Assembly (NCBI GenBank): GCA_965276635.1
Contig: CBDIBC010000005.1
Location: 186,001-250,000 of the forward strand
Length of the DNA stretch: 64,000 bases
Direction of reading: 5' to 3'
From: CBDIBC01 sp965276635
GTDB taxonomy: Bacteria > Actinomycetota > Acidimicrobiia > Acidimicrobiales > Palsa-688
Shown here piece by piece: positions 25,887-34,492 of this stretch. The translations under genes and the position numbers were made by a program. How positions within the stretch are numbered: position 1 is the first letter of the stretch; the number at the start of each line of letters is the position of its first letter. The notes beneath the pieces were generated by a model. The model did not search any database. It was not told the origin of the DNA and was given only the letters and a program-made list of their open reading frames with translations.

Positions 25887-25973
25887 GACTTACGATACCC
25901 CGTGATCCATGCGGCGTCAAGCGGAATAGGAGTTCTGGTTCTTCTCCTACCATCGCAGGAAGCTGGAATCCGG

Positions 25974-26603
25974 TTGTCAAGGAAACAGAACATCGTTGTC
26001 ACGCCGACGCCGAGGACCAGCGGACGGGATGAGCCGCCCGGTGCCCCGGCAACGCGGCCGCTCCGAGCCGACGCCCAGCGCAACCGAGACCGCATCTTGC
26101 AAGCGGCCGCCCTAGTCTTCGCGACTGACGGCACCGACGTCCACGTCGAGACCATCGCCAAGAAGGCCGGCGTCGGTGTCGGGACTCTCTACCGGCACTT
26201 TCCCACCAAGCAGAAGCTCTGCGAAGCGGTCCTGCTCGAACGTGTCTCGGCGCTCGTCATCGACGCCCGTCAGATGAGCGAAGACGAAGACCCCGGCCGC
26301 GGCTTTTTCGGCTTCTTGGCGCACTTCATCGATGAGGCCGCAGCCAAGCGGGATCTCGTCGCGATGATGGGCGACGCTACGGGGTTCAAAGAGACGGCGA
26401 CGGTGAGAGTCGAGCTCGCCGACGCCGTGGCGGTGCTCTTGCACCGGGCCCAGTCCGTGGCGGCCGTACGGCCTGACGTGTCGGCGAGCACCGTGTTGTC
26501 CATCGTCGGCGCGGCCGTTCAGTCGACTGCCCACACGAGCGCCGACCCCCACGAGCTCCTCGCCATCATCTGCGACGGGCTGCGACCGCGGAGCGCTGAC
26601 TGA
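25974..26603 (+). CDS. TetR-family transcriptional regulator
   Basis: About 209 residues if the TTG at 25974 is the start. The region has no in-frame ATG close by, and a GTG at 25902 would add 24 residues, so the start is unsure. TetR N-terminal DNA-binding domain is clear: LRADAQRNRDRILQAAALVF, TIAKKAGVGVGTLYRHFPTK and QKLCEAVLLERVSAL. The remaining helices form the ligand domain with no recognised ligand class. Divergent from the epimerase-like and quinone-reductase-like genes, which it probably represses through the palindrome at 25869-25886. Confidence 0.85.
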   Translation: MSRKQNIVVTPTPRTSGRDEPPGAPATRPLRADAQRNRDRILQAAALVFATDGTDVHVETIAKKAGVGVGTLYRHFPTKQKLCEAVLLERVSALVIDARQMSEDEDPGRGFFGFLAHFIDEAAAKRDLVAMMGDATGFKETATVRVELADAVAVLLHRAQSVAAVRPDVSASTVLSIVGAAVQSTAHTSADPHELLAIICDGLRPRSAD

Positions 26604-26686
26604 GCGAGAGCCCACGCGAGCAACCAGATCTCAGTCACGGCGAAGGCAACGACGTCGTCGTATTTGTCGTGCTGATGGACGTCCCT

Positions 26687-26905
26687 TCAGGCGCCAGCGT
26701 CGCCGTCGACCGGCACGATCGCACCGGTCACCATGGAGGCCGGTTCGCCGAGCAGCCATGCTGTCCCTTTGGCGACCTCCTCGGGCTCGGCCAGCCGGCC
26801 GGGCTCAGAGCCTCGCTGCGAAGCTCGGGACTGAACGGATAGTTCCGCTCGACCCCGAACCGCTCCACGCCCTCGACATATGGATCACGGCCCGAGGCCA
26901 CCCCG
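26687..26905 (-). pseudogene. SDR C-terminal remnant
   Basis: Minus strand encodes the typical SDR ending GRLAEPEEVAKGTAWLLGEP followed by ASMVTGAIVPVDGDAGA and a stop at 26687-26689. Upstream, in a different frame, is a matching middle piece (DPYVEGVERFGVERNYPF, ELRSEAL). The Rossmann start and the active site are absent. It is a broken relic with at least one frameshift near 26815 and no promoter or start. Confidence 0.7.
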
Positions 26906-27140
26906 CCCACGAACGGAACCTGGCGCTGTCACCGGCAACTTTCCACGCCGCCGCCGCCGCTACCGCCCACCACACGGCCCAGCAGCGCGACCTCCGCCGC
27001 CGTGAGCCCGGCGGCCAGAGGATTTCTAGATGCGGTAAGTAGGCAGGCGTCGACCTCTTACTGTCATCTCTGAAGGAGCGCTTCTTGTCAAGGCAGCACC
27101 GAAGGTTCCATTTGGTTTTTCTGGGACTGTCAGACTGGGT
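26906..27140. other. Non-coding debris between SDR remnant and SDR gene
   Basis: About 230 bases with no supported gene. The short runs of A/T around 27100-27120 are less GC-rich than the neighbourhood. Part of the decayed IS-bracketed segment. Confidence 0.35.
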
Positions 27141-28088
27141 CTACGCGCTGCGTTGGGCTGCCTGTTCCAGCAGCGTGGCGGTCGCTTCCCACAGCCGGGC
27201 CTCACGGTCGCGGTCGTTGGCGAACGCTTGAACCTGGTGCTCCTCGTCGATGAGGATGAATGCTCCGTCACGCACGTGCGCCCACCGCTCGTCGAGGACG
27301 AGCGATGCCAGTGCGGGTCCTGACCTACGAGGCTTCGAGACCCCAGGGACGTGGCTCATCGCGCGCGAGATGCGCTGAGCCGCCGCGCCGTACTCGCGGC
27401 CGAGGCCGGTGCCGGGCATGAAACCGGGCTCGAACACCACCACGCTGATGCCATCGGGAGCATGACGTTGGAGTTCGTGGGCGTAGTAGAGGATCGCCAG
27501 CTTGGAGTTGGAGTAGGCCGTGCCCGAGGTTTTCATCGAGGCCTTCACGTCGGCCGGCGTCGGCTGCGCTAGCTCGATAGGGTCGCGCCAGTCGGCCGGC
27601 GCAACGCCGAGCAGCTTGCGCATCGTGTTGGCGTAGTAGGTATTCGAGCCGAGCAGCACGATGCGCGCTGGTGCGGCGCACGAGGCGAGCAGGTCGGTGA
27701 TCAGTTGTGCGTGGGCGACGTGGTTGATCGCGAACGTCCGCTCGTAGCCGTCGGCCGAAGCGCCGCGGGTGTCGCGCACTGAGACGCCGGCGTTGGCGAT
27801 CAACCCGTGCATCGGCCGGACCGCGCCTCGGGCGAGCAGGTCGCGGGCAATCGTGGCTGCGGCGCGCACGTCGGCAAGGTCGGCCAGCTCGCAGCCGATC
27901 TCGTGAACTGTCGCGCCCGCGGTGCGCGCCTCATGCGCAAGTTGCGTGAGCCGCGAGCTAGCGCGGCCGATCAGGATCAGATCGGGTCGTTGCGATGCTG
28001 GCCGTCGCGCCATCGCCAGGGTCGCCTCGCGTCCGAGTGCTCCGGTGGGGCCGGTGATGAGGACGGTTCCGGGATCGCGGGTCACCAT
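27141..28088 (-). CDS. Short-chain dehydrogenase/reductase
   Basis: 315 residues. SDR start VLITGPTGALGREATLAMAR, NAG motif HGLIANAGVSVRDTRG, catalytic Tyr/Lys in GTAYSNSKLAILYYAHELQR and the post-site proline PGFMPGTGLGREYG. The length and the position of the catalytic motif after a long insert resemble light-dependent protochlorophyllide reductase-like and retinol-dehydrogenase-like SDRs. NAD(P)-dependent oxidoreductase of unknown substrate. Its ATG overlaps the stop of the upstream truncated SDR gene (28082-28088), so the two were once one operon. Confidence 0.85.
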   Translation of the reverse strand: MVTRDPGTVLITGPTGALGREATLAMARRPASQRPDLILIGRASSRLTQLAHEARTAGATVHEIGCELADLADVRAAATIARDLLARGAVRPMHGLIANAGVSVRDTRGASADGYERTFAINHVAHAQLITDLLASCAAPARIVLLGSNTYYANTMRKLLGVAPADWRDPIELAQPTPADVKASMKTSGTAYSNSKLAILYYAHELQRHAPDGISVVVFEPGFMPGTGLGREYGAAAQRISRAMSHVPGVSKPRRSGPALASLVLDERWAHVRDGAFILIDEEHQVQAFANDRDREARLWEATATLLEQAAQRSA

Positions 28089-28729
28089 CCGAGGACTCCG
28101 TCATCTTCTTGAAACGTGTCGGTCGGTCCATCGTTGCCGATGCTCGCCAGTCGGGCGACGACTTGGGCGCTGACCGCGGCTGGGCGACCCGGGTGCGCCT
28201 GGATTCCTGCGCCGCCGAGTTCGGTGGCTGTGATGCCGGGCTCGGCCGCGTTGAACTTCACCTGCGGCACCGCCTTGGCGTACTGGACGGTGATCATCGA
28301 GACGGCGGCCTTGCTGGAGCCGTAGACGATCGAGGGGTAGTGCGAGGCCGGGCGAGACGGCTCGTGGGTGGCCCAGAACGAGCCCAGTGCGCTGGAGACG
28401 TTGACCACGACCGGATTGTCGGAGTGTCGCAACAGCGGCAGAGCGGCTTCGGTGACACGGATGATCCCGACCGCGTTGGTGTCAAAGACTTCGAGCGCGC
28501 TGGGGCCGTCGAGCGCTTCCCGTCCGTCGGCACGCTTGGCGATGCCGGCGTTGTTGATCAGGACGTCCAGACCGCCCTCGGCCTCGATCCGGGCGAAGGC
28601 GGCGGCGACGGAGGCATCGTCGGTGACGTCGAGTTGGACGAAGCGTGCGCCAACGTCGCGGGCTGCGGCGTGGCCGCGGCTTTCGTCTCGGGCGCCGAGC
28701 CACACGGTGTGTGTGATCAGCCTCGCGTA
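28082..28729 (-). pseudogene. SDR gene beheaded by the second IS3-family element
   Basis: In-frame sequence EYARLITHTVWLGARDESRG continues from the IS border near 28730 into VQLDVTDDASVAAAFARIEA, DVLINNAGIAKRADG, NVSSALGSFWATHEPS and catalytic SIVYGSSKAAVSMITVQYAK. Relatives start with a glycine-rich TGANKGLG-type segment just before EYA. That first piece, about 15-20 codons, is missing, and it is not found beyond the other end of the IS. A GTG at 28705 could start a 207-residue remnant lacking the NAD(P)-binding glycine motif. Confidence 0.78.
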
Positions 28730-28753
28730 TTCCGGACAGCTGGTTCGTGCTCT

Positions 28754-29659
28754 TCAGGCTGCCAAGTTGCGAGATAGGTACTCGTCATGGACCTCTTGTG
28801 GAGTCCGGTAACCGAGACCCGAATGCAACCTACGCCTATTATAGCGGAACTCGATGTACCGCACAATGTCTTTTCGGGCTTTCTCCCGGGTCGGGTACAC
28901 GGTGCGGCTAACCCGCTCGTTCTTCAACGCAGCAAAGAACGACTCGGCCATCGCATTATCGTAACAAATGCCGGTCCGTCCGACCGACTGGCAGATATCG
29001 TAGCCAGCCAGATGCGTCGCGAACTCCTCGGACGTGTAATTGCTGCCGCGGTCAGAATGGAAGATCGCCCTCGGTGCTATGTCGTGGTCGGTGACCGCCA
29101 TGTCGATCGCGGCGCAGATGAGAGGAGTCTTGTAGTTGTCGCCGGTCGCCCACCCGATGACCGCCTTGTGGTGACAGTCGATGACCGTGGCCAGATACAG
29201 CCAGCCCTCCCAGGTGGGGATGTAGGTGATGTCACCAACCATCTTCGTTCCCGGGGCAGTGGCCGTGAAGTCCCGGGCCACAAGGTCAGGGATTGGGCCT
29301 GCCGGTCCGCTCTCGGTCAGGTTGTGACGCCACGGGCGGGGCTGACAGGCCACCAGGCCCAGCTCACGCATCAAGCCCCGGACGAGCTCAGGACTGGCGT
29401 GCTCGCCCCAACGGGCCAACTGAGCGTGGACCCGCCGGTACCCGTAGGTGCCGTCAGAGTCGACGAACGCCTTGGCGATCGCCGCGGCCAACACCTCCCG
29501 CCTGGCCGCGGTGGCCGACAGGGGACGACCCCACCACTCGTAATACCCAGACTTCGACACCTGCAGCCATGAGCACATCTTCACGATCGTGTATTTCTTG
29601 GCCCCGCTGTCAGTGGTTGTCGCCTTCTCGCCGTCGATGAACTCGTAGCGAGCGATCAC
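28754..29659 (-). CDS. IS3-family transposase OrfB
   Basis: 301 residues starting at GTG 29659, which overlaps the orfA stop (GTGA). Lead region KMCSWLQVSKSGYYEWWGRP, HTH_21-like stretch GTYGYRRVHAQLARWG, then the rve core with DDE residues in TKMVGDITYIPTWEGW, IFHSDRGSNYTSEEF and CYDNAMAESFFAALKNERV. The end RRRLHSGLGYRTPQEVHDEY is canonical. All catalytic motifs present. Confidence 0.92.
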   Translation of the reverse strand: MIARYEFIDGEKATTTDSGAKKYTIVKMCSWLQVSKSGYYEWWGRPLSATAARREVLAAAIAKAFVDSDGTYGYRRVHAQLARWGEHASPELVRGLMRELGLVACQPRPWRHNLTESGPAGPIPDLVARDFTATAPGTKMVGDITYIPTWEGWLYLATVIDCHHKAVIGWATGDNYKTPLICAAIDMAVTDHDIAPRAIFHSDRGSNYTSEEFATHLAGYDICQSVGRTGICYDNAMAESFFAALKNERVSRTVYPTREKARKDIVRYIEFRYNRRRLHSGLGYRTPQEVHDEYLSRNLAA

Positions 29660-29949
29660 CGATACTCCTGGGCGAAGAAGGCCGCGGCTTTTCCCAAGAA
29701 CTCCGACTTCAACCGCAGTTCTCGCACCTCGACCTCCAACTCCCGTAAACGAGCCCGCTCCGGCATCGACAACGGCGGCTCCTCACCAGCGTGAGCCTTC
29801 CGGTAAGCGGCCACCCAATTCCGCAGAGTCTGCTCGTTCACCGAAATCTCCCGAGCCACCTCAGGAACCGGCCGGGACTCGTCAATCACCATCTTCGACG
29901 CTTCTTCTTTGTATTCAAGAGAAAACGTTCTACGTTGCTTTGGCATCAA
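29656..29949 (-). CDS. IS3-family transposase OrfA
   Basis: 97 residues: RRTFSLEYKEEASKMVIDES and SVNEQTLRNWVAAYRKAH form the HTH, and ERARLRELEVEVRELRLKSE the coiled coil that continues to FLGKAAAFFAQEYR, the typical end of OrfA proteins. Because the two frames overlap by only 4 bases, OrfB may be made by translational coupling as well as by frameshift. Confidence 0.92.
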   Translation of the reverse strand: MMPKQRRTFSLEYKEEASKMVIDESRPVPEVAREISVNEQTLRNWVAAYRKAHAGEEPPLSMPERARLRELEVEVRELRLKSEFLGKAAAFFAQEYR

Positions 29950-30010
29950 ACTGGCTCTCTTCCTAAAAACAAACCTTAGTGGGTCTGCTGTCCGGAAGGC
30001 TCAAGGCGTC

Positions 30011-31216
30011 TCAGGTGGTCGTCGTCGGAGCGACCGTCGTGGTGGTGGTCGTCGTCGGAGCGACCGTGGTGGTGGTGGTCGGCGCCACCGTGGACGTCGT
30101 CGTGGTCGGGGCGACCGTCGTCGTGGTCGGGGCGACCGTCGTGGTGGTCGTCGGGGTGACCGTGGCGCACGAGGGGAGGGTGCCGTCGAAGGGGTAGGCG
30201 TGGATCTCTGCCCCCCCGGAGCCGGTCTGGACCAGGTTGCCGACGGTGTACATCCGGCCGTTGAGCCCCGGATACGGGTCGGTGGTGGTGCTGCCTGGTG
30301 CGCCGACCAGCACGGTCCCTTGGAACTGGGTGTTACCAGCCAAAGTGACGGTGTGCTCGGTCGGGAAGTTCCACAGCAGCTCTTGGCGGATGGAGTCGGG
30401 AGGACCAGCGGTCGATCCGCCGCCACCGCTGTAGGTGTCGACGGTGCCGTTGGTGTCGTTGACGATAACGGTGGCCCCCGTCGGGATGTTGTCGAAGGCC
30501 AAACCTTCGTTGTTGCCGGCGCCGCCGATGGGAGAGTTCACGTCGAAGATCTGCAACATGCTGGCGTTGTCGCCGGTGAAGGTGACGGTGTACCCGTCGT
30601 TGGTCACCGCTCCGGTGTGACCGGTCCGCAGGGCCGGGCTGTCGATGCAGCTCGAGATAGCAGTGAGCTGGGCGGACGTGTTGGTATAGGCGGATACGGC
30701 GGCGGGGTCGTGGGTATCGGACGCGGCGGATACCGTGCCGGTCTGGGTGCCAGCGTAGGTGACACCGAGCCCCTCGCTTGGTCCCACGGCCAGGCTCTGG
30801 TCGGACTGGGCGACGTCGATATTGCCGCCCACCGCCAGGGCGACGTCGCCGGGGGAGGGCGTCACCCGGGACCCAACGCCAGCGACGCCGATGTTGTACA
30901 CGGGGTCCGAGGTGGCATCCGAGTCGATAAGGACATCGCCCATCGCCACCAGACGGCCCTCGTCCTCGGCTGCCCCATTGACGGCGGAGAAGTTCCCTCC
31001 GACGAAGATGTTGATGTTGTCGTCGTGATTGGTGATCGGACCGCTGCTGGGATCAGGGAACGGCCCAGCGGGACACGACGGGCCACCGCAGGGACCAAAC
31101 CCGGCCGGCCAGCCGGGCGTGGAGGCCGCTTGCGCCCTGGTTCCCAAGGCGAAACTGGCGACGAGAATCGCGGCGCCGCACACCAACACAAGACGGCCGG
31201 CTTGGCGAAGTTTCAC
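30011..31216 (-). CDS. Secreted choice-of-anchor-A-type surface protein with Thr/Pro tail
   Basis: 401 residues from GTG 31216. Signal peptide (LVLVCGAAILVASFALGTRA, cut near AQA-AS). The body matches the choice-of-anchor A domain: NINIFVGGNFSAVNGAAEDE, GRLVAMGDVLIDSDAT, IPTGATVIVNDTNG and LLWNFPTEHTVTLAGN, then QFQGTVLVGAPGS and GRMYTVGNLVQTGSGGAEIH. It ends in a low-complexity TTTTVAP-type tail of about 50 residues and stops without LPxTG, membrane helix or other anchor. The second IS begins about 13 bases after the stop, so an anchor region may have been lost. Alternatively, the protein is released. Confidence 0.8.
   Translation of the reverse strand: MKLRQAGRLVLVCGAAILVASFALGTRAQAASTPGWPAGFGPCGGPSCPAGPFPDPSSGPITNHDDNINIFVGGNFSAVNGAAEDEGRLVAMGDVLIDSDATSDPVYNIGVAGVGSRVTPSPGDVALAVGGNIDVAQSDQSLAVGPSEGLGVTYAGTQTGTVSAASDTHDPAAVSAYTNTSAQLTAISSCIDSPALRTGHTGAVTNDGYTVTFTGDNASMLQIFDVNSPIGGAGNNEGLAFDNIPTGATVIVNDTNGTVDTYSGGGGSTAGPPDSIRQELLWNFPTEHTVTLAGNTQFQGTVLVGAPGSTTTDPYPGLNGRMYTVGNLVQTGSGGAEIHAYPFDGTLPSCATVTPTTTTTVAPTTTTVAPTTTTSTVAPTTTTTVAPTTTTTTTVAPTTTT
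30015..30165. repeat. Low-complexity repeats encoding the Thr/Pro-rich tail
   Basis: Imperfect tandem units built on GGTCGGGGCGACCGTCGTCG, encoding alternating Thr runs and V-A-P. Such repeats are prone to slippage, which would change linker length in the surface protein. Confidence 0.75.
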
Positions 31217-31369
31217 CGGCTGTTCCCGTCTATTCGTTCGTTTGACACTCCGGGAGCTCGCGAGGAGCAGCGGAATCTATTGCCGCTCGGCTCGCCCGCC
31301 GTTGGCCGCTCGATGACGCGTCGGTGATGGCGGATCATGTCGTGACTGGCCTGGTTTGGTGAGGGGGGC

Positions 31370-34300
31370 TCACGGAGTGGTCCCGTAGGGGTGGGTGTCT
31401 CCTTGGGGGCCGATGAGCCGGTAGCCCAGGTTGTTGTTAGCGACGATCCCGACGATGGGGATGGTCCCAGTGGCGCCCAGAGATCCGTAGAAGACGGCGT
31501 CGCCGAAGGTGAAGACCCCGCCATCCGCGCCGACCAGCCAGTAGCCATTGCCGTCGGGGGTAGCGGCGATGCCCACCACGTGCTTGTTCAGGTTCACCCC
31601 GCCCAGAGACCCGTAGAAGACGGCATCGCCGAAGGAGAACACCCCGCCGTCGGCGCCGACCAGCCAGTAGCCCTTGCCGTCGGGCGTGGCGGTCAGACCC
31701 ACCACGGGCTGGTTGAGACGGACACCGCCCAGAGATCCGTAGAAGACGGCGTCGCCGAAGGAGAACACCCCGCCGTCGGCGGCCACCAACCAGTAGCCGC
31801 GCCCGTCAGGAGTCGACGCCATCCCCACCACGGGCTGGTTGAGGTGGGCGGCGCCCATAGACCCGTAGAAGACAGCATCACCGAAGGAGAACACCCCGCC
31901 ATCGGCGGCCACCTCCCAATAGCCGTTGCCATCAGGAGTCGACGCGATCCCCACGACAGGAGCGGCCAGATGGGCGCCGTTCTCCGAGCCGTAGTCAATC
32001 GCGTTGCCGTGCGCCGACAGGATGCCCCCAGCAGTCAGCGCCCAATACCCGGCCCCGCCGGAAGTAGCCGCAGTAGCCCCACCCGTCGGTACCCGCACCA
32101 CCGCCGGCACGCTCGGCGGAGTCGTCACCGGAGGAACAGTCGGCGGTGTCGTAGGCGGTGTGGTCACCGTGATAGTGATCGACGCGCTCGTCACCGTCCC
32201 GGCCGCATTGGTGGCCGTGACCGTGAACGACCCCGAGCCCGTCGGAGTCCCAGACAGCACACCGGTGGTCGAATCCAAGCTCAGCCCCGCAGGCAGAACA
32301 CCCGAACCGATACCGAACGTCGGCGCCGGCGACCCCGACGCCACGAACCTGTAGGAATAGGCCACCCCCACAGTCCCCGCCGGCGGGCTATCCGCACTGA
32401 ACACCGGCACGGTAGACATCGGAGGCACCACCGGCGCCGCCGGGATAACCGTGTTCGACGCAGCCGACGCCACCGAGGCGCCTGCGGTGTTGGCGGCGAC
32501 CACGCTGAAGGTGTAGCTATCGCCGTCAGTCAACCCGGTGACCGTGATCGGACTGGTGGCGCCGGTGGCGGTCGCCGCGCTGGCAGTCCCAGTAGTGGTG
32601 TCATCCGCGGTCACCGTGTAGCCAGTGATAGCCGACCCGCCATCAGACACCGGCGCAGTGAACGCCACCGTGGCCTGAGCGTTCCCGCCAGTGGCCGAAC
32701 CGATGGTCGGCGCCCCCGGGACCGTCACCGGCGCCGCCGGAGTGATGACGTTCGACGCAGCCGACGCCCCCGAGGCGCCCGCGGTGTTGGCGGCGACCAC
32801 GCTGAAGGTGTAGCTGTCACCGTTGGTCAACCCGGTGACCGTGATCGGGCTGGTGGCGCCGGTGGCGGTCGCCGCGCTGGCAGTCCCAGTAGTGGTGTCA
32901 TCCGCGGTCACCGTGTAGCCAGTGATAGCCGACCCGCCATCAGACACCGGCGCAGTGAACGCCACCGTGGCCTGAGCGTTCCCGCCAGTGGCCGTGCCGA
33001 TGGTCGGCGCCCCCGGGACCGTCACCGGCGCCGCCGGAGTGATGACGTTCGACGCAGCCGACGCCCCCGAGGCGCCCGCGGTGTTGGCGGCGACCACGCT
33101 GAAGGTGTAGCTGTCACCGTTGGTCAACCCGGTGACCGTGATCGGGCTGGTGGCGCCGGTGGCGGTCGCCGCGCTGGCAGTCCCAGTAGTGGTGTCATCC
33201 GCGGTCACCGTGTAGCCAGTGATAGCCGACCCGCCATCAGACACCGGCGCAGTGAACGCCACCGTGGCCTGAGCGTTCCCGCCAGTGGCCGTGCCGATGG
33301 TCGGCGCCCCCGGCACCGTCACCGGAGGCGTCGGGGCGATTTCTTCGACGTCGTTGTTGCCCGAGTCGGCGATATAGACGTCCCCGGAGCTGTCCGCAGC
33401 CACCCCGGAGGGGCCGTTCAGATCGGAACTGGCGGCCGGCCCATCCGTCGGTGCCCTGGCGACTCCGGTGCCGGCCAGCACCGACAGGGTCCCTGCCGGG
33501 GTGACCTCCTCGACGTCGTTGTTGCCCGAGTCGGCGATATAGAGATCCCCGGAACTGTCCACGGCCACCCCGGTGGGATCGTTGAGAGGGGAGCTTAAGG
33601 CCGGCCCACCGGTCGGCGCCCCGGGGAATCCGTGGCCGGCCACGATCGACAGGGTCCCTGCTGGGGTCACTTCTTCGACGTCGTCGTTGCCGGAGTCGGC
33701 GATGTAGACGTTCCCAGAGCTGTCCACGGCCACCCCCGTGGGGGTGTTGAGAAAGGAGCCCGTGGCGGGACCAGTGGGCGATGGCATGCCGGAACCGTCG
33801 CCGGCGCCGGCGACGACCGAAAAAGCCCCTGACGAGGCCGTCACCTCGTAGACCTGGTTGTTGACCGGGTCGGCAATGTAGACGTTCCCGGAGCTGTCCA
33901 CGGCCACCCCGGTGGGATCGTTGAGAGGGGCGGTGGTCGCCTGGCCGCCAAACGTCTGGCCGGGGGTTCCGGTGCCGGCGATGACCGACAGGGTCCCTGT
34001 CGAGGTGACCTCTTCGACGTCGTTGTTACCCGAGTCGGCGATGTAGAGGTTCCCGGAGCTGTCTACGGCCACCCCGGTGGGATGGTTCAGGTCAGAGGTG
34101 GTCGCCGGGCCCGCCATGGGCGCAGCGGCAGTCCCAGTTCCGGCGAAGACCGACAGCTGTCCTGACGTGCTCACCCTCTCGATCCTGTTGTTGGTCGAGT
34201 CGGCGATGTAGACGTTCCCGGAGCTGTCCACCGCCACTCCATAGGGAGTGTGGAGCTTGGAACTGGTGGCCATGCCCGGCATGGGCGCCCCGGCGGTCCC

Positions 34301-34492
34301 GGTGCCGGCGATGACCGCCAGCTGGCCGACAGTCGTTGAGGCCGAGGCGGGGGTGGCGGCGGCCAGGCTGCCGACCAGCCCGGCGGCGGCCAGCCCGGCC
34401 GTGGCTACCAGGGCCGGCGCCCGGCGGCCCAGCAGGCACGACAGGCAGCTACGGGGGCGACGCGAGGCAGAATGGTCCGAGAATAAGGTCAC
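31370..34492 (-). CDS. Large secreted repeat protein: NHL propeller, three FnIII, Ig-like, five C-terminal repeats
   Basis: About 1040 residues from GTG 34492. The frame is open to 34669, but that lead is arginine/proline-rich and not protein-like. Signal peptide ALVATAGLAAAGLVGSLAAA with cut near ASAS. Domains in order: six NHL-type repeats (PTGVAVDSSGNVYIADSGNN), which should form a beta propeller; three nearly identical 99-residue fibronectin III domains (SDGGSAITGYTVTADD); one putative Ig domain (LPAGLSLDSTTGVLSGTPTG); and five 42-residue repeats (YWLVGADGGVFSFGDAVFYG). Probably an extracellular or wall-associated adhesin or scaffold. No anchor is visible. The C-terminal repeat type is, to my knowledge, common in Acidimicrobiia. 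Confidence 0.85.
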   Translation of the reverse strand: MTLFSDHSASRRPRSCLSCLLGRRAPALVATAGLAAAGLVGSLAAATPASASTTVGQLAVIAGTGTAGAPMPGMATSSKLHTPYGVAVDSSGNVYIADSTNNRIERVSTSGQLSVFAGTGTAAAPMAGPATTSDLNHPTGVAVDSSGNLYIADSGNNDVEEVTSTGTLSVIAGTGTPGQTFGGQATTAPLNDPTGVAVDSSGNVYIADPVNNQVYEVTASSGAFSVVAGAGDGSGMPSPTGPATGSFLNTPTGVAVDSSGNVYIADSGNDDVEEVTPAGTLSIVAGHGFPGAPTGGPALSSPLNDPTGVAVDSSGDLYIADSGNNDVEEVTPAGTLSVLAGTGVARAPTDGPAASSDLNGPSGVAADSSGDVYIADSGNNDVEEIAPTPPVTVPGAPTIGTATGGNAQATVAFTAPVSDGGSAITGYTVTADDTTTGTASAATATGATSPITVTGLTNGDSYTFSVVAANTAGASGASAASNVITPAAPVTVPGAPTIGTATGGNAQATVAFTAPVSDGGSAITGYTVTADDTTTGTASAATATGATSPITVTGLTNGDSYTFSVVAANTAGASGASAASNVITPAAPVTVPGAPTIGSATGGNAQATVAFTAPVSDGGSAITGYTVTADDTTTGTASAATATGATSPITVTGLTDGDSYTFSVVAANTAGASVASAASNTVIPAAPVVPPMSTVPVFSADSPPAGTVGVAYSYRFVASGSPAPTFGIGSGVLPAGLSLDSTTGVLSGTPTGSGSFTVTATNAAGTVTSASITITVTTPPTTPPTVPPVTTPPSVPAVVRVPTGGATAATSGGAGYWALTAGGILSAHGNAIDYGSENGAHLAAPVVGIASTPDGNGYWEVAADGGVFSFGDAVFYGSMGAAHLNQPVVGMASTPDGRGYWLVAADGGVFSFGDAVFYGSLGGVRLNQPVVGLTATPDGKGYWLVGADGGVFSFGDAVFYGSLGGVNLNKHVVGIAATPDGNGYWLVGADGGVFTFGDAVFYGSLGATGTIPIVGIVANNNLGYRLIGPQGDTHPYGTTP
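31440..31990. repeat. 126-bp tandem coding repeats (C-terminal YW/FGDA repeats)
   Basis: Five units at 126-bp spacing, seen for example in the recurring CCGTAGAAGACGGCGTCGCC at 31485, 31611 and onward. They encode 42-residue modules with conserved GYW, DGGVFSFGDAVFYGS and VVG. The last module is the most diverged. Confidence 0.85.
32430..33320. repeat. 297-bp direct repeats encoding FnIII domains
   Basis: Three copies with 297-bp period (for example AGTGATGACGTTCGACGCAG at 32741 and 33038). The second and third are nearly identical at DNA level, and the first differs in a few codons. Near-identity implies recent duplication or ongoing gene conversion. Confidence 0.88.

Larger units (their letters stand above)
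28730..29997 (-). mobile_element. Second IS3-family insertion sequence, about 1268 bp
   Basis: Distinct from the first IS. Outer ends share the inverted repeat TTCCGGACAGC (28730-28740, and complement 29987-29997). It holds orfA and orfB of a DDE transposase with a 4-bp overlap. I see no target-site duplication: the left flank ends GTA and the right flank begins GGC. The left flank is the interior of an SDR gene and the right flank is the 3' side of a surface-protein gene, so the junctions do not reconstruct one gene. Deletion or recombination after insertion is likely. Confidence 0.82.

Noticed and set aside
28721..30005. Target-site duplication for the second IS3 element
   Set aside because: Compared flanks for several possible end positions (28729-28731 and 29996-29998); no match of three or more bases.
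29998..30165. Clustered short repeats that might suggest a CRISPR array
   Set aside because: Units are contiguous, unequal, without unique spacers, and encode a Thr/Pro linker in frame.
31391..33598. 735-codon open frame on the plus strand, antisense to the repeat protein
   Set aside because: Arg/His/Gly-rich translation repeating with the period of the sense gene; typical shadow of high-GC repeats. The sense strand has signal peptide and domains.
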